This document shows, one piece after another, positions 1 to 5,587 of a stretch of 5,620 bases of DNA. The first letter of the stretch is position 1; every line of letters starts with the position of its first letter. Made by a program: the position numbers and the translations under genes. Origin of the DNA: Candidatus Acetothermia bacterium (lineage in GTDB: Bacteria; Bipolaricaulota; Bipolaricaulia; RBG-16-55-9; DRXL01); contig JAPWVB010000072.1 in the NCBI GenBank assembly GCA_028275205.1, positions 1 through 5,620 on the forward strand, read 5' to 3'. The notes beneath the pieces were generated by a model. The model was not told where the DNA came from. It did no database searches and was given only the letters and a program-made list of their open reading frames with translations.

Positions 1-464
1 TGTGGTTCCGCGGGCCACACACGTTCGAGGGCTATCTTAATGACCCAGAGAAGACCAAAAAAGTCTTGGACAGCGAGGGCTGGGTGCATTCTGGGGATTT
101 AGCGCGTCAGGACGAAGAGGGCTTCGTCTATATTGTGGGCCGCGTGGACGATATGTATATCTCCGGGGGCGAGAACATCTGCCCTGAGGAGGTCGAGCGC
201 GTGCTGGTGCAGCACCCCTCAGTCGCACAAGTTGCCGTCGTCGGTGTCCCTGATGAGCAATGGGGACAAGTGGGGTTGGCAGCGATCGTGCTCAAGCCAG
301 GCGCATCTGTGAGCGAAGAAGAGCTGAAGAGATTCTGCCGAGAGCAGCTTGGGGGCTTCAGGGTACCCAAGTATTTTAAGTTCGTAGCAGAACTGCCCTT
401 AAGTGGGCCGGGCAAAGTCAACCGTAAAATCTTGCGAGAGAAATTCTTAAAGGGGGAACTATGA
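1..464 (+). CDS. AMP-forming acyl-CoA synthetase (ANL superfamily), C-terminal part, 5'-truncated by the window
   Basis: The reading frame is open from base 3 to the TGA at 462-464, giving 153 visible residues, roughly the last quarter to third of a usual 500-560 aa enzyme. The family joins a carboxylic acid to CoA through an acyl-adenylate, using ATP, in the cytoplasm. Visible motifs in order (residues counted from base 3): GWVHSGD (26-32), whose Asp normally binds the AMP ribose; the hinge motif GRVDDMYISGGEN (46-58), including Arg47; PEEVE (61-65); and the C-terminal GPGKVNRK (136-143), whose Lys138 is the expected adenylation lysine. Nothing in this part is broken. The acyl-binding pocket lies in the missing N-terminal domain, so the acid (fatty, aromatic or other) cannot be named. 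The stop overlaps the next gene's start as ATGA, implying coupling. There is a TTG at base 66, but the frame continues upstream through conserved sequence, so TTG is not the start. Confidence 0.93.
   Translation, partial: WFRGPHTFEGYLNDPEKTKKVLDSEGWVHSGDLARQDEEGFVYIVGRVDDMYISGGENICPEEVERVLVQHPSVAQVAVVGVPDEQWGQVGLAAIVLKPGASVSEEELKRFCREQLGGFRVPKYFKFVAELPLSGPGKVNRKILREKFLKGEL
451..457 (+). promoter_or_regulatory. Ribosome binding site of the SDR gene
   Basis: AGGGGGA lies 3 nt before the ATG at 461, within the last codons of the ligase gene. Together with the ATGA stop/start overlap it supports this start and suggests re-initiation by ribosomes finishing the ligase. Confidence 0.6.
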
Positions 465-1204
465 AGCGTCTGGAGAACAAAGTGGCGATCATCACCGGAT
501 CGGGTCGTGGGATCGGGCGCGAGACCGCGCTGCTCTTCGCCCAGGAGGGAGCCAAAATCGTCGTGAGCGACGTCGACTCGGCAGCAGGAGAGCAGACGGC
601 GACAGAGATTCGCAGAGCTGGCGGCACGGCGATCTTCGTCCGCGCTGATGTCTCCAAGAGAGCGGATGCCCAAGTCCTTGCAGACACAGCAGCTCAAGAG
701 TTCGGACGCATTGACATCTTAATCAATAACGCGGGGATTCTCAAAGATGCGACGCTGCTGAAGATGACCGAGGAGCAGTTCGATCAAGTGATCGCGGTCA
801 ATCTCAAGGGGGTCTTCAACTGTACCCAAGCGGTCGCGCCGGTGATGATCCAACAGGGCCAAGGCAAGATCATCAACGTCAGCTCGGTCGTGGCTCTCTA
901 CGGGAACTTCGGGCAGACCAACTACGTCGCGGCCAAATCTGGCGTAATCGGGATGACCAAAGTCTGGGCGCGGGAGCTGGGGCGCAAGGGCATCTGCGTC
1001 AACGCTGTCTGTCCGGGGTTCATCGCCACGGAGATGGTCAAGAGCGTCCCTGAGAAGATCTTAGCCGCGATGAAGGAGCGGATTCCGCTGGGGCGCTTAG
1101 GCGAGCCCAAAGAAGTCGCCCAGCTCTTCCTCTTCTTAGCCTCAGATGAGTCAAATTATATCAACGGCGCCGTGATCAGCATTGACGGGGGGATCACTGT
1201 CTAG
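461..1204 (+). CDS. fabG: FabG-type short-chain dehydrogenase/reductase (3-oxoacyl-thioester reductase or 3-hydroxyacyl dehydrogenase)
   Basis: At 247 aa this is the usual length of classical SDRs of the FabG group, which interconvert 3-oxoacyl and 3-hydroxyacyl thioesters with NAD(P)(H). The Rossmann glycine motif TGSGRGIG is at residues 12-19 and NNAG at 89-92. The catalytic tetrad is complete: Asn114, Ser142, Tyr155 and Lys159 (YVAAK), with the same 13-residue Ser-to-Tyr spacing as E. coli FabG. The PGF motif (185-187) and the C-terminal NGAVISIDGG (235-244) are also typical. Residue 37 at the end of the second beta strand is Asp (VVSDVD), which in SDRs usually marks NAD(H) rather than NADPH. 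With the ligase upstream and transporter downstream, this fits an acyl-CoA dehydrogenase-type step in catabolism as well as, or better than, fatty acid synthesis. The symbol is a family label only. The start at ATG 461 has a strong ribosome site. Confidence 0.93.
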   Translation: MKRLENKVAIITGSGRGIGRETALLFAQEGAKIVVSDVDSAAGEQTATEIRRAGGTAIFVRADVSKRADAQVLADTAAQEFGRIDILINNAGILKDATLLKMTEEQFDQVIAVNLKGVFNCTQAVAPVMIQQGQGKIINVSSVVALYGNFGQTNYVAAKSGVIGMTKVWARELGRKGICVNAVCPGFIATEMVKSVPEKILAAMKERIPLGRLGEPKEVAQLFLFLASDESNYINGAVISIDGGITV

Positions 1205-1206
1205 CT

Positions 1207-2220
1207 ATGAAGAGTCGGTATGCGAAGATCATCGGAACGGGGCACTACGTCCCAGAGAGAGTCGTCACCAACGCCGAGATGGACGCCCGATACCCAGAGT
1301 ACCTGGCGCAGAAGGGGTACCCATTAAGCCAGTGGCTCGAATCCAACGTGGGTATCAAGGAGCGACGCTTTGCGGCTCCTGACCAAGCAGCTTCAGATCT
1401 AGCTGCTGAAGCGGCTCGTGACGCTCTGGCTAAAGCCCACGTTCAGCCCGAAGAGATAGATCTTTTGATCGTTGCGACAGACACCCCCGATTATCTCTCC
1501 CCGGCGACCGCGAGCGTCGTTCAGCATAAGATCGGGGCTGTGAACGCCGGGGTCTTCGACGTCAATAATGCCTGCGCGGCCTCGGTCACAGCGTTGATCA
1601 TCGGCAGCAAATTCATCATGACCGAACAGCACTATAATACTGTTCTCGTGGTTGGCACTTACGCCATGAGCAAGTTTATCAACTGGGCCGACTACAAGAC
1701 GGCGACGGTCTTCGCCGATGGGGCCGGAGCCGCAGTACTGCGCGTCGCCGATGAGCCGGGCTTCTTGAGTTCTCTCATCAAGGGCGACGGGCAGTATCAC
1801 GACTACATGGGAATCTATGTGGGAGGCTCGTACAAGCCTCCCACGCCGGAGCGCCTGGAACGCGGCGAACACTATCTCGTTTTCGCCAAACGCTTCCCAC
1901 CGGAGTTCAACGCGACCCACTGGCCCAAGCTCGTCACGAAGGTCGTCGAGGACGCAGGGTACAGAGTATCTGACATAGACCGGATCTACTTCACCCAGGT
2001 CAATCTCAGCACGATCAAGACCGTGATGCAGACGCTGGGGCTGCCGTTAGAACGGACCCATTGGGTCATGGACAAATGGGGGTATACAGGGTCAGGGTGT
2101 GTGCTCATGGCCCTTGACGATCAGATTGAGCAAGGTCGCGGCCCCAAGCCCGGAGACTTAATAGTCTTCTGTACTTCTGGGGGCGGGGCGGCGATGGCCG
2201 CCGCGGCGTTCTTATGGTGA
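1207..2220 (+). CDS. 3-oxoacyl-ACP synthase III (KASIII/FabH)-like thiolase-fold protein with altered active site
   Basis: The 337 aa protein aligns along its whole length with FabH (E. coli FabH is 317 aa): KIIGTGHYVPE near the N-terminus, NVGIKERR (47-54), DVNNACAAS (118-126), FADGAGAAVL (169-178) and the C-terminal SGGGAA oxyanion-type loop (324-329). Cys123 matches the acyl-accepting cysteine. The rest of the triad is not conserved: where FabH has HQAN, this protein has TQVN (Thr263 for His244), and where FabH has HGNTS it has WGYTG (Tyr293 for Asn274). The 31-residue spacing between the two positions is the same as in E. coli FabH without a gap, so misalignment is unlikely. Standard decarboxylating condensation needs His and Asn, so the protein may be an acyltransferase, a non-decarboxylating thiolase-like enzyme, or use other residues. 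Its region 200-235 (GGSYKPPTPERLERG and onward) departs from FabH. It starts 2 nt after the SDR stop, with only a distant G-rich tract upstream, so translation is probably coupled. Confidence 0.88.
   Translation: MKSRYAKIIGTGHYVPERVVTNAEMDARYPEYLAQKGYPLSQWLESNVGIKERRFAAPDQAASDLAAEAARDALAKAHVQPEEIDLLIVATDTPDYLSPATASVVQHKIGAVNAGVFDVNNACAASVTALIIGSKFIMTEQHYNTVLVVGTYAMSKFINWADYKTATVFADGAGAAVLRVADEPGFLSSLIKGDGQYHDYMGIYVGGSYKPPTPERLERGEHYLVFAKRFPPEFNATHWPKLVTKVVEDAGYRVSDIDRIYFTQVNLSTIKTVMQTLGLPLERTHWVMDKWGYTGSGCVLMALDDQIEQGRGPKPGDLIVFCTSGGGAAMAAAAFLW
1819..1844. repeat. Perfect 10-bp inverted repeat inside the KASIII-like gene
   Basis: GTGGGAGGCT (1819-1828) and AGCCTCCCAC (1835-1844) are exact reverse complements separated by the 6-nt loop CGTACA. 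In RNA a U-G pair (1818/1845) could add one more step. It encodes residues 205 onward (VGGSYKPP). No T-run follows, so it does not look like an intrinsic terminator. A role is not known; it could be a chance result of Gly and Pro codons. Confidence 0.7.
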
Positions 2221-2223
2221 CCC

Positions 2224-3102
2224 ATGCTTGAGCAGTATATAGTGTTGGGCTTAGTTCAAGGGAGCCTCTACGCCCTCATGGCGCTGGGGATGGTCTTGAT
2301 CTTCAAGACCACCGATATCGTCAATTTCGGGCAGGCCGATATGACGATGTTCAGTGCTTACGTGGGGTTCACGCTGACGGTGGGGTTGGGATGGCCCTTC
2401 TGGGCAGCGTTGCCCGTTGTGATTTTATTTGGGTTTCTCTTGGGAGTTGCGGTCGAGCGTCTGGCGTTGCGTCCGGCCAAAGAGGCGCCCGTGGTGAGTC
2501 TCTTGATCGTGACCCTTGGGGTGGCGCTGATGCTCAATGCTTTGGCGAGCTGGATCTGGGGATTCGATCCCAAATCGCTGCCCTATGCGATCAGTGGGCC
2601 GCCGCTGGTGCTCGGAAATATTATTATCACTCGGCACGATCTGGTGGTCTTCGGCACGACGATCGTGCTCAGCTTGGGGTTCTTTGCGCTCTTAAAGTTT
2701 ACGAAGGTCGGGACGGCGATGCGGGCCGCAGCGCAAAATAAACTGGGAGCGCAGCTTCTGGGCATTCCCGTCTCTCGAATCGCTATGATGAGCTGGGGGC
2801 TTGGTGTGGCGTTGGGGGCTGTCGCCGGGGTGCTCATCGCGCCGTTGGTCTTCTTAGATCTGACCGTGATGGTCTTCGTGATGCTCAAGGGGTTTGCCGC
2901 CGCTGTGCTTGGGGGATTTACGAGCTTGCCGGGGGCGATCGTAGGAGGGCTTCTTGTGGGGCTCTTTGAGAGCTTGCTGATCGCCGTTCCGTTCGAGCTG
3001 ATAAATCAGCTCAAGGAGACGCTCGTCTTTGTCTTGATTATTGTGCTCTTGGCGGTGCGGCCCCAGGGATTGTTGGGGGAACCGATCCATCGGAGGGTCT
3101 AA
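2224..3102 (+). CDS. livH: Branched-chain amino acid-type ABC transporter permease LivH
   Basis: This 292 aa polytopic inner-membrane protein is one half of the transmembrane channel of a LIV/HAAT-family importer and pairs with LivM. Family marks are the N-terminal helix GLVQGSLYALMALGMVLIF (9-27), the NFGQADMTM segment (34-42), a cytoplasmic coupling loop containing GTAMRAAAQNKLGAQLLGI (163-181) that contacts the ATPases, the motif KGFAAAVLGGFTSLPGAIVGG (222-242), and the C-terminal RPQGLLGE (279-286). Hydrophobic segments run through the whole chain, and the length is normal. The gene starts 3 nt after the KASIII-like stop. The only upstream match to a ribosome site is a weak GGTGA at 2216-2220 that includes the preceding stop codon, so expression probably depends on coupling. 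The transported compound cannot be inferred from this subunit; homologues serve amino acids, urea, and aromatic or aliphatic acids. Confidence 0.95.
   Translation: MLEQYIVLGLVQGSLYALMALGMVLIFKTTDIVNFGQADMTMFSAYVGFTLTVGLGWPFWAALPVVILFGFLLGVAVERLALRPAKEAPVVSLLIVTLGVALMLNALASWIWGFDPKSLPYAISGPPLVLGNIIITRHDLVVFGTTIVLSLGFFALLKFTKVGTAMRAAAQNKLGAQLLGIPVSRIAMMSWGLGVALGAVAGVLIAPLVFLDLTVMVFVMLKGFAAAVLGGFTSLPGAIVGGLLVGLFESLLIAVPFELINQLKETLVFVLIIVLLAVRPQGLLGEPIHRRV
3092..3097 (+). promoter_or_regulatory. Ribosome binding site fixing the livM start
   Basis: GGAGGG sits 6 nt before the ATG at 3104, inside the last codons of livH. The same frame is open further upstream to 3041, but that stretch lies inside livH and is translated in another frame. 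The site therefore decides for the start at 3104. Confidence 0.8.
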
Positions 3103-3103
3103 G

Positions 3104-4063
3104 ATGCCCAGGCAGATCTGGCTTGCGCTGCTCGGACTGCTTTTGATCATCTTGCCCTTTGGGCTGAAGGGCTACACGGTCTATATTTTGAGCATCGCCG
3201 GGGCGAATATTCTCGCAGCCGTTGGGCTCAATCTCTTGATGGGCTATGCAGGGCAGGTCTCGATCGGGCAAGCCGCGTTCTTAGCGATCGGAGGCTATAC
3301 GTCGGCATTGTTGATGACAAAGCTTGGGCTTTCGTTCTGGCTGGCTTTCCCGCTAGCGGGTATGCTGACGAGTCTCACTGGGCTGATTCTCTTTATCCCG
3401 GCGCTGCGTCTTGGTACGATCTATTTGGCGATCGCGACGTTGGGTTTCGGCGCAGCCGTGCAGCAGCTCATTCCGTTGCCCTACTGGTCGGCGATCTTGG
3501 GGGGACATCAAGGAATCAGAGTCCCGCGCCCCCAGATCGGGAGCTTCGTCTTCGATACCGACCTAGAGCTCTATTATTTGACGTTAGTGATCGTCGTCGT
3601 GCTGTTAGTTCTCTCGTGGAACGTCGCGCGCTCGTATATTGGGCGGGCGTTCATCGCGCTGCGCGACAAGCCTGCGGCTGCCGAAGCGCTGGGGATCAAT
3701 CCCACGCGTTATAAAGCTTATGCGTTCTTGGTGAGCGCGTTCTTGACGGGGATCGCCGGGGCGCTCCAAGCCCATCTTGTGGGGCATATCAGCCCTGGCG
3801 AATTTGGTCTGGGAAAGTCTATAGAGATCTTCGCGATGGTCATTTTAGGAGGGATCGGCTCGCTGCCCGGTTCAGTGCTCGGGGCTGTCTTTCTGACGTT
3901 CTTGCCCCATTGGCTCTCCGAAGCTCGATTGCTCTACACGTTCCTCTACGGCGCGGCGCTCGTCTTGGTGATTATCTTTATGCCCTATGGGGTGTGGGGC
4001 TTCTTCTTACGTTTGTACTATCGCTTCCCAGCTATGCAAAAGCTCTTCCCCAAAGGAGCCTAG
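3104..4063 (+). CDS. livM: Branched-chain amino acid-type ABC transporter permease LivM
   Basis: The second permease, 319 aa from ATG 3104, would form the channel heterodimer with LivH in the inner membrane. It begins directly with a hydrophobic helix (residues 5-20). It shows the LivM hallmark GYAGQVSIGQAAFLAIGGY (47-65), ALRLGTIYLAIATLGFG (100-116), a coupling loop with GRAFIALRDKPAAAEALGIN (180-199), and GGIGSLPGSVLGA (249-261), the counterpart of the GGFTSLPGAIVGG motif in LivH. The C-terminus ends in a basic tail (LRLYYRFPAMQKLFPKG) after the last membrane segment. The length is normal for LivM without the extra N-terminal domain found in E. coli LivM. A single nucleotide separates it from both livH and livG. 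I chose ATG 3104 over upstream in-frame codons because of the GGAGGG site and because an earlier start would overlap livH by about 60 nt. Confidence 0.95.
   Translation: MPRQIWLALLGLLLIILPFGLKGYTVYILSIAGANILAAVGLNLLMGYAGQVSIGQAAFLAIGGYTSALLMTKLGLSFWLAFPLAGMLTSLTGLILFIPALRLGTIYLAIATLGFGAAVQQLIPLPYWSAILGGHQGIRVPRPQIGSFVFDTDLELYYLTLVIVVVLLVLSWNVARSYIGRAFIALRDKPAAAEALGINPTRYKAYAFLVSAFLTGIAGALQAHLVGHISPGEFGLGKSIEIFAMVILGGIGSLPGSVLGAVFLTFLPHWLSEARLLYTFLYGAALVLVIIFMPYGVWGFFLRLYYRFPAMQKLFPKGA
4055..4058 (+). promoter_or_regulatory. Ribosome binding site fixing the livG start
   Basis: GGAG (within AAAGGAG, 4052-4058) lies 6 nt before the ATG at 4065 in the last codons of livM. The livG frame is open upstream to 3987, but the extra 26 residues would be non-homologous and overlap livM, so 4065 is preferred. 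Confidence 0.75.
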
Positions 4064-4064
4064 G

Positions 4065-4838
4065 ATGCTCGCTTTAGAAGATCTTTCGATGCGCTTTGGT
4101 GGGCTGCAAGCCCTCGATCGCGTCTCGTTTGAAGTCAAAGAGGGCGAGATCGTGGGGCTGATCGGCCCCAATGGCGCGGGGAAGACGACCGTCTTCAATC
4201 TCATCAGTCGGTTCTACGAGCCGACGGGCGGGCGGATCTCTTTCTGCGGAGAGAATCTGTTACGATGGCGACCGCATCAGGTAGTCGAGCGCGGCATCGT
4301 GCGGACGTTTCAGCTCTTGGGGCTTTTTCCGTATATGACTGTTCTAGAGAATCTGATGATCGGGGAGCATCGCGATTTTGGGGGCAGTTTGCTCTCGGTA
4401 GCGTTGGGGTTACCTCGCGCGCGTCGCGAGGAGCGCGACCGGAGAGCGCAAGCCCTATGGCTCCTGAGATTTCTCAAGATGGAAGCGCTCGCAGACGCGT
4501 TCGTCTTCGCCCTGCCCTATGGGACGCAAAAACTCATTGAGTTGATGCGGGCTCTCTTGGCGCGCCCGCGCTTGCTCTTATTAGATGAACCGGTCGCGGG
4601 GATGACCGTTGCCGAAAAAACCGCAATGAGAGAATTCATCCGAAGGATCAATCACGACTGGGGGATCACGGTGCTCTTAGTAGAGCACGATATGAGTTTC
4701 GTCATGGGGCTCTGCAATAGAATTGTCGTGCTCAACTATGGGCGGGTGATCGCCCAAGGGCGCCCCGAAGAGATCCAACAGAACGCTGAAGTGATCGAAG
4801 CGTACTTGGGGGAGGGAGTCGGCAGTGCTCGCGCTTGA
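4065..4838 (+). CDS. livG: LIV-type ABC transporter ATP-binding protein LivG
   Basis: This 257 aa cytoplasmic ATPase would power the LivH-LivM channel as a heterodimer with LivF. The start MLALEDLSMRFGGLQAL is typical of LivG. Walker A is GPNGAGKTT (34-42), the Q-loop glutamine is in TFQ (Gln83), the signature position reads LPYGTQK (150-156), Walker B is LLLLDEP (170-176) with catalytic Glu175, the D-loop region is VAGMT (177-181), and the H-loop is VEHDM with His208. The LivG-specific stretch between Q-loop and signature (about 95-148) includes an Arg-rich segment (118-127). The signature differs from canonical LSGGQ, but LivG proteins normally carry a Y in this motif (for example LAYGQQ in E. 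coli), so this is a family trait and not damage. The last 14 nt overlap livF. Confidence 0.95.
   Translation: MLALEDLSMRFGGLQALDRVSFEVKEGEIVGLIGPNGAGKTTVFNLISRFYEPTGGRISFCGENLLRWRPHQVVERGIVRTFQLLGLFPYMTVLENLMIGEHRDFGGSLLSVALGLPRARREERDRRAQALWLLRFLKMEALADAFVFALPYGTQKLIELMRALLARPRLLLLDEPVAGMTVAEKTAMREFIRRINHDWGITVLLVEHDMSFVMGLCNRIVVLNYGRVIAQGRPEEIQQNAEVIEAYLGEGVGSARA
4413..4439. repeat. Overlapping, mutually exclusive inverted repeats inside livG
   Basis: CCTCGCG (4413-4419) pairs with CGCGAGG (4425-4431) across a 5-nt loop. Alternatively GTCGCG (4423-4428) pairs with CGCGAC (4434-4439) across the loop AGGAG. Both cannot form together. The segment encodes the Arg-rich linker (PRARREERDRR), and Arg codons rich in CG make such pairing likely by chance. 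Confidence 0.4.
4811..4818 (+). promoter_or_regulatory. Ribosome binding site supporting the GTG start of livF
   Basis: GGAGGGAG ends 6 nt before the GTG at 4825, inside the end of livG. It is one of the strongest ribosome sites in the window and justifies the non-ATG start, since no in-frame ATG with a site is nearby and the LivF homology begins immediately. Confidence 0.75.
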
Positions 4839-5544
4839 GGGTGTAGAAGTCCGTTACGGCCCAATAGTAGCCCTGCGTGACGTCTCTCTGAGAGTTTCTG
4901 AGGGCGAGGTTGTTGCGGTGCTGGGGGCCAACGGCGCGGGCAAGACGACTCTCTTGAGGACGATCTCCGGGCTGTTGCGCCCTACCAAAGGGAGAATCGA
5001 GTTTCTGGGGCACGATCTCAAAAAATTCTCTCCAGAGAAGATTGTGCGTCTGGGGATCGTGCACGTTCCTGAGGGACGCCAGCTCTTTCCCGATCTGACT
5101 GTCAAAGAGAACTTATGGATGGGGAGCTACACCCGTCGTGACGGCTTTATCAAAGCAGACTGGGATCGGGTGCTCTCGTACTTTCCGGTGTTGCGGGAGC
5201 GGCTCTCCCAGCCGGCGGGGACGCTCTCTGGGGGCGAACAACAGATGCTCGCGATTGGACGCGCGCTCATGGCTCGGCCTAAAGTCTTGCTTTTGGACGA
5301 GCCGTCGCTAGGATTGGCGCCGATGACCGTCCAGGCGCTCTTTCGCTTCTTGAAAGATCTGAACTCTCGTGATGGGATGACGCTGCTGTTAGCCGAGCAG
5401 AACGCTCACTTGAGCTTGGGCATTGCCCATCGGGCGTATGTTTTGGAGACAGGGAAGATCGCGTTAGAGGGCTCTGCGGAAGATCTGCGGCGTGACCCCA
5501 AAGTTCAGCGGCTCTATCTGGGCGCAGAAGTGAGCACAAGCTGA
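4825..5544 (+). CDS. livF: LIV-type ABC transporter ATP-binding protein LivF
   Basis: The second ATPase has 239 aa, the usual LivF length, starting at GTG 4825. It shows Walker A GANGAGKTT (34-42), the LivF Q-loop region VPEGRQLFPDLTV (81-93), the signature LSGGEQQ (134-140), Walker B LLLDEP (155-160) with Glu159, the D-loop SLGLAP (161-166), and AEQNA (190-194), where Gln192 stands at the H-loop position. That Gln is standard for LivF. YVLETGKIALEGS (205-217) is the usual C-terminal strand region. With LivG it forms the cytoplasmic motor under LivH and LivM. The gene overlaps livG by 14 nt (4825-4838) in a different frame, which usually keeps the two ATPases in step. Its first five residues (MLALE) equal those of LivG, reflecting their common ancestry. 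It is the last gene of the visible operon; no hairpin with a T-run follows its stop. Confidence 0.96.
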   Translation: MLALEGVEVRYGPIVALRDVSLRVSEGEVVAVLGANGAGKTTLLRTISGLLRPTKGRIEFLGHDLKKFSPEKIVRLGIVHVPEGRQLFPDLTVKENLWMGSYTRRDGFIKADWDRVLSYFPVLRERLSQPAGTLSGGEQQMLAIGRALMARPKVLLLDEPSLGLAPMTVQALFRFLKDLNSRDGMTLLLAEQNAHLSLGIAHRAYVLETGKIALEGSAEDLRRDPKVQRLYLGAEVSTS

Positions 5545-5551
5545 CGGATGA

Positions 5552-5562
5552 GCAAATTTTGC
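5552..5562. promoter_or_regulatory. Short palindrome, possible operator, overlapping the candidate -35 region
   Basis: GCAAATTTTGC is a perfect 5+1+5 palindrome placed just after livF and overlapping the candidate -35 element. The single-base centre rules out an RNA hairpin, so if it matters it would be as a protein-binding site. It is short enough to arise by chance. Confidence 0.25.
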
Positions 5563-5587
5563 AGAGAAGAGAGCCACGTGCTACAAT
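5558..5587 (+). promoter_or_regulatory. Candidate sigma-70-type promoter with extended -10, for a gene beyond the window
   Basis: The -10 candidate TACAAT (5582-5587) matches TATAAT at 5 of 6 positions and is preceded by TGC, an extended -10 (TGN) arrangement. A weak -35 is TTTGCA (5558-5563, 18-nt spacer) or TTGCAG (5559-5564, 17-nt spacer). Transcription would begin near 5594. The region 5545-5620 holds no complete gene. An ATG at 5592 opens a frame (MRLGSPIRK) that runs off the edge, but it has no ribosome site and may not be a gene. Confidence 0.5.

Noticed and set aside
128..697. Long open frame on the minus strand (189 codons) opposite the ligase/SDR junction
   Set aside because: It lies fully antisense to two well-supported genes with intact family motifs, and its translation has no recognisable domain. 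It looks like a by-product of GC-rich codon use.
711..739. Perfect TTGACA (711-716) as an internal promoter -35
   Set aside because: At the right spacing the sequence is GGGATT, which is a poor -10, and the hexamer encodes part of the conserved RIDILINNAG segment of the SDR.
1182..1211. TTGACG with TATGAA 18 nt later as a promoter for the KASIII-like gene
   Set aside because: The -10 is weak and overlaps the start codon itself, so a transcript would lack the start. The 2-nt gene spacing favours co-transcription.
1386..1412. Inverted repeats AGCAGCT/AGCTGCT and GCTTCAG/CTGAAGC in the KASIII-like gene
   Set aside because: They fall in an Ala-rich helix (DQAASDLAAEAARDALAKA) where repeated GCA, GCT and GAA codons produce short pairing by composition.
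1399..1920. Minus-strand open frame of 173 codons opposite the KASIII-like gene
   Set aside because: It is antisense to a clear homologous gene, is composed of Arg- and Gly-rich sequence without family motifs, and has no supporting ribosome site that I can see.
3041..3103. Upstream extension of livM
   Set aside because: The frame is open but overlaps livH, adds a non-hydrophobic Cys/Arg/Gly-rich leader, and ignores the well-placed GGAGGG before ATG 3104.
3987..4064. Upstream extension of livG
   Set aside because: The extra 26 residues overlap livM and precede the typical LivG start MLALEDLSMRFGG, which has its own GGAG site.
4512..4532. Non-canonical ABC signature LPYGTQK in LivG, as possible degeneration
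   Set aside because: LivG proteins characteristically have a YG version of the signature, and Walker A, Walker B, Q-loop and H-loop are intact.
5398..5403. Gln in place of the H-loop His in LivF (AEQNA), as possible loss of ATPase function
   Set aside because: LivF family proteins normally have EQN at this position, so it is not a sign of degeneration.
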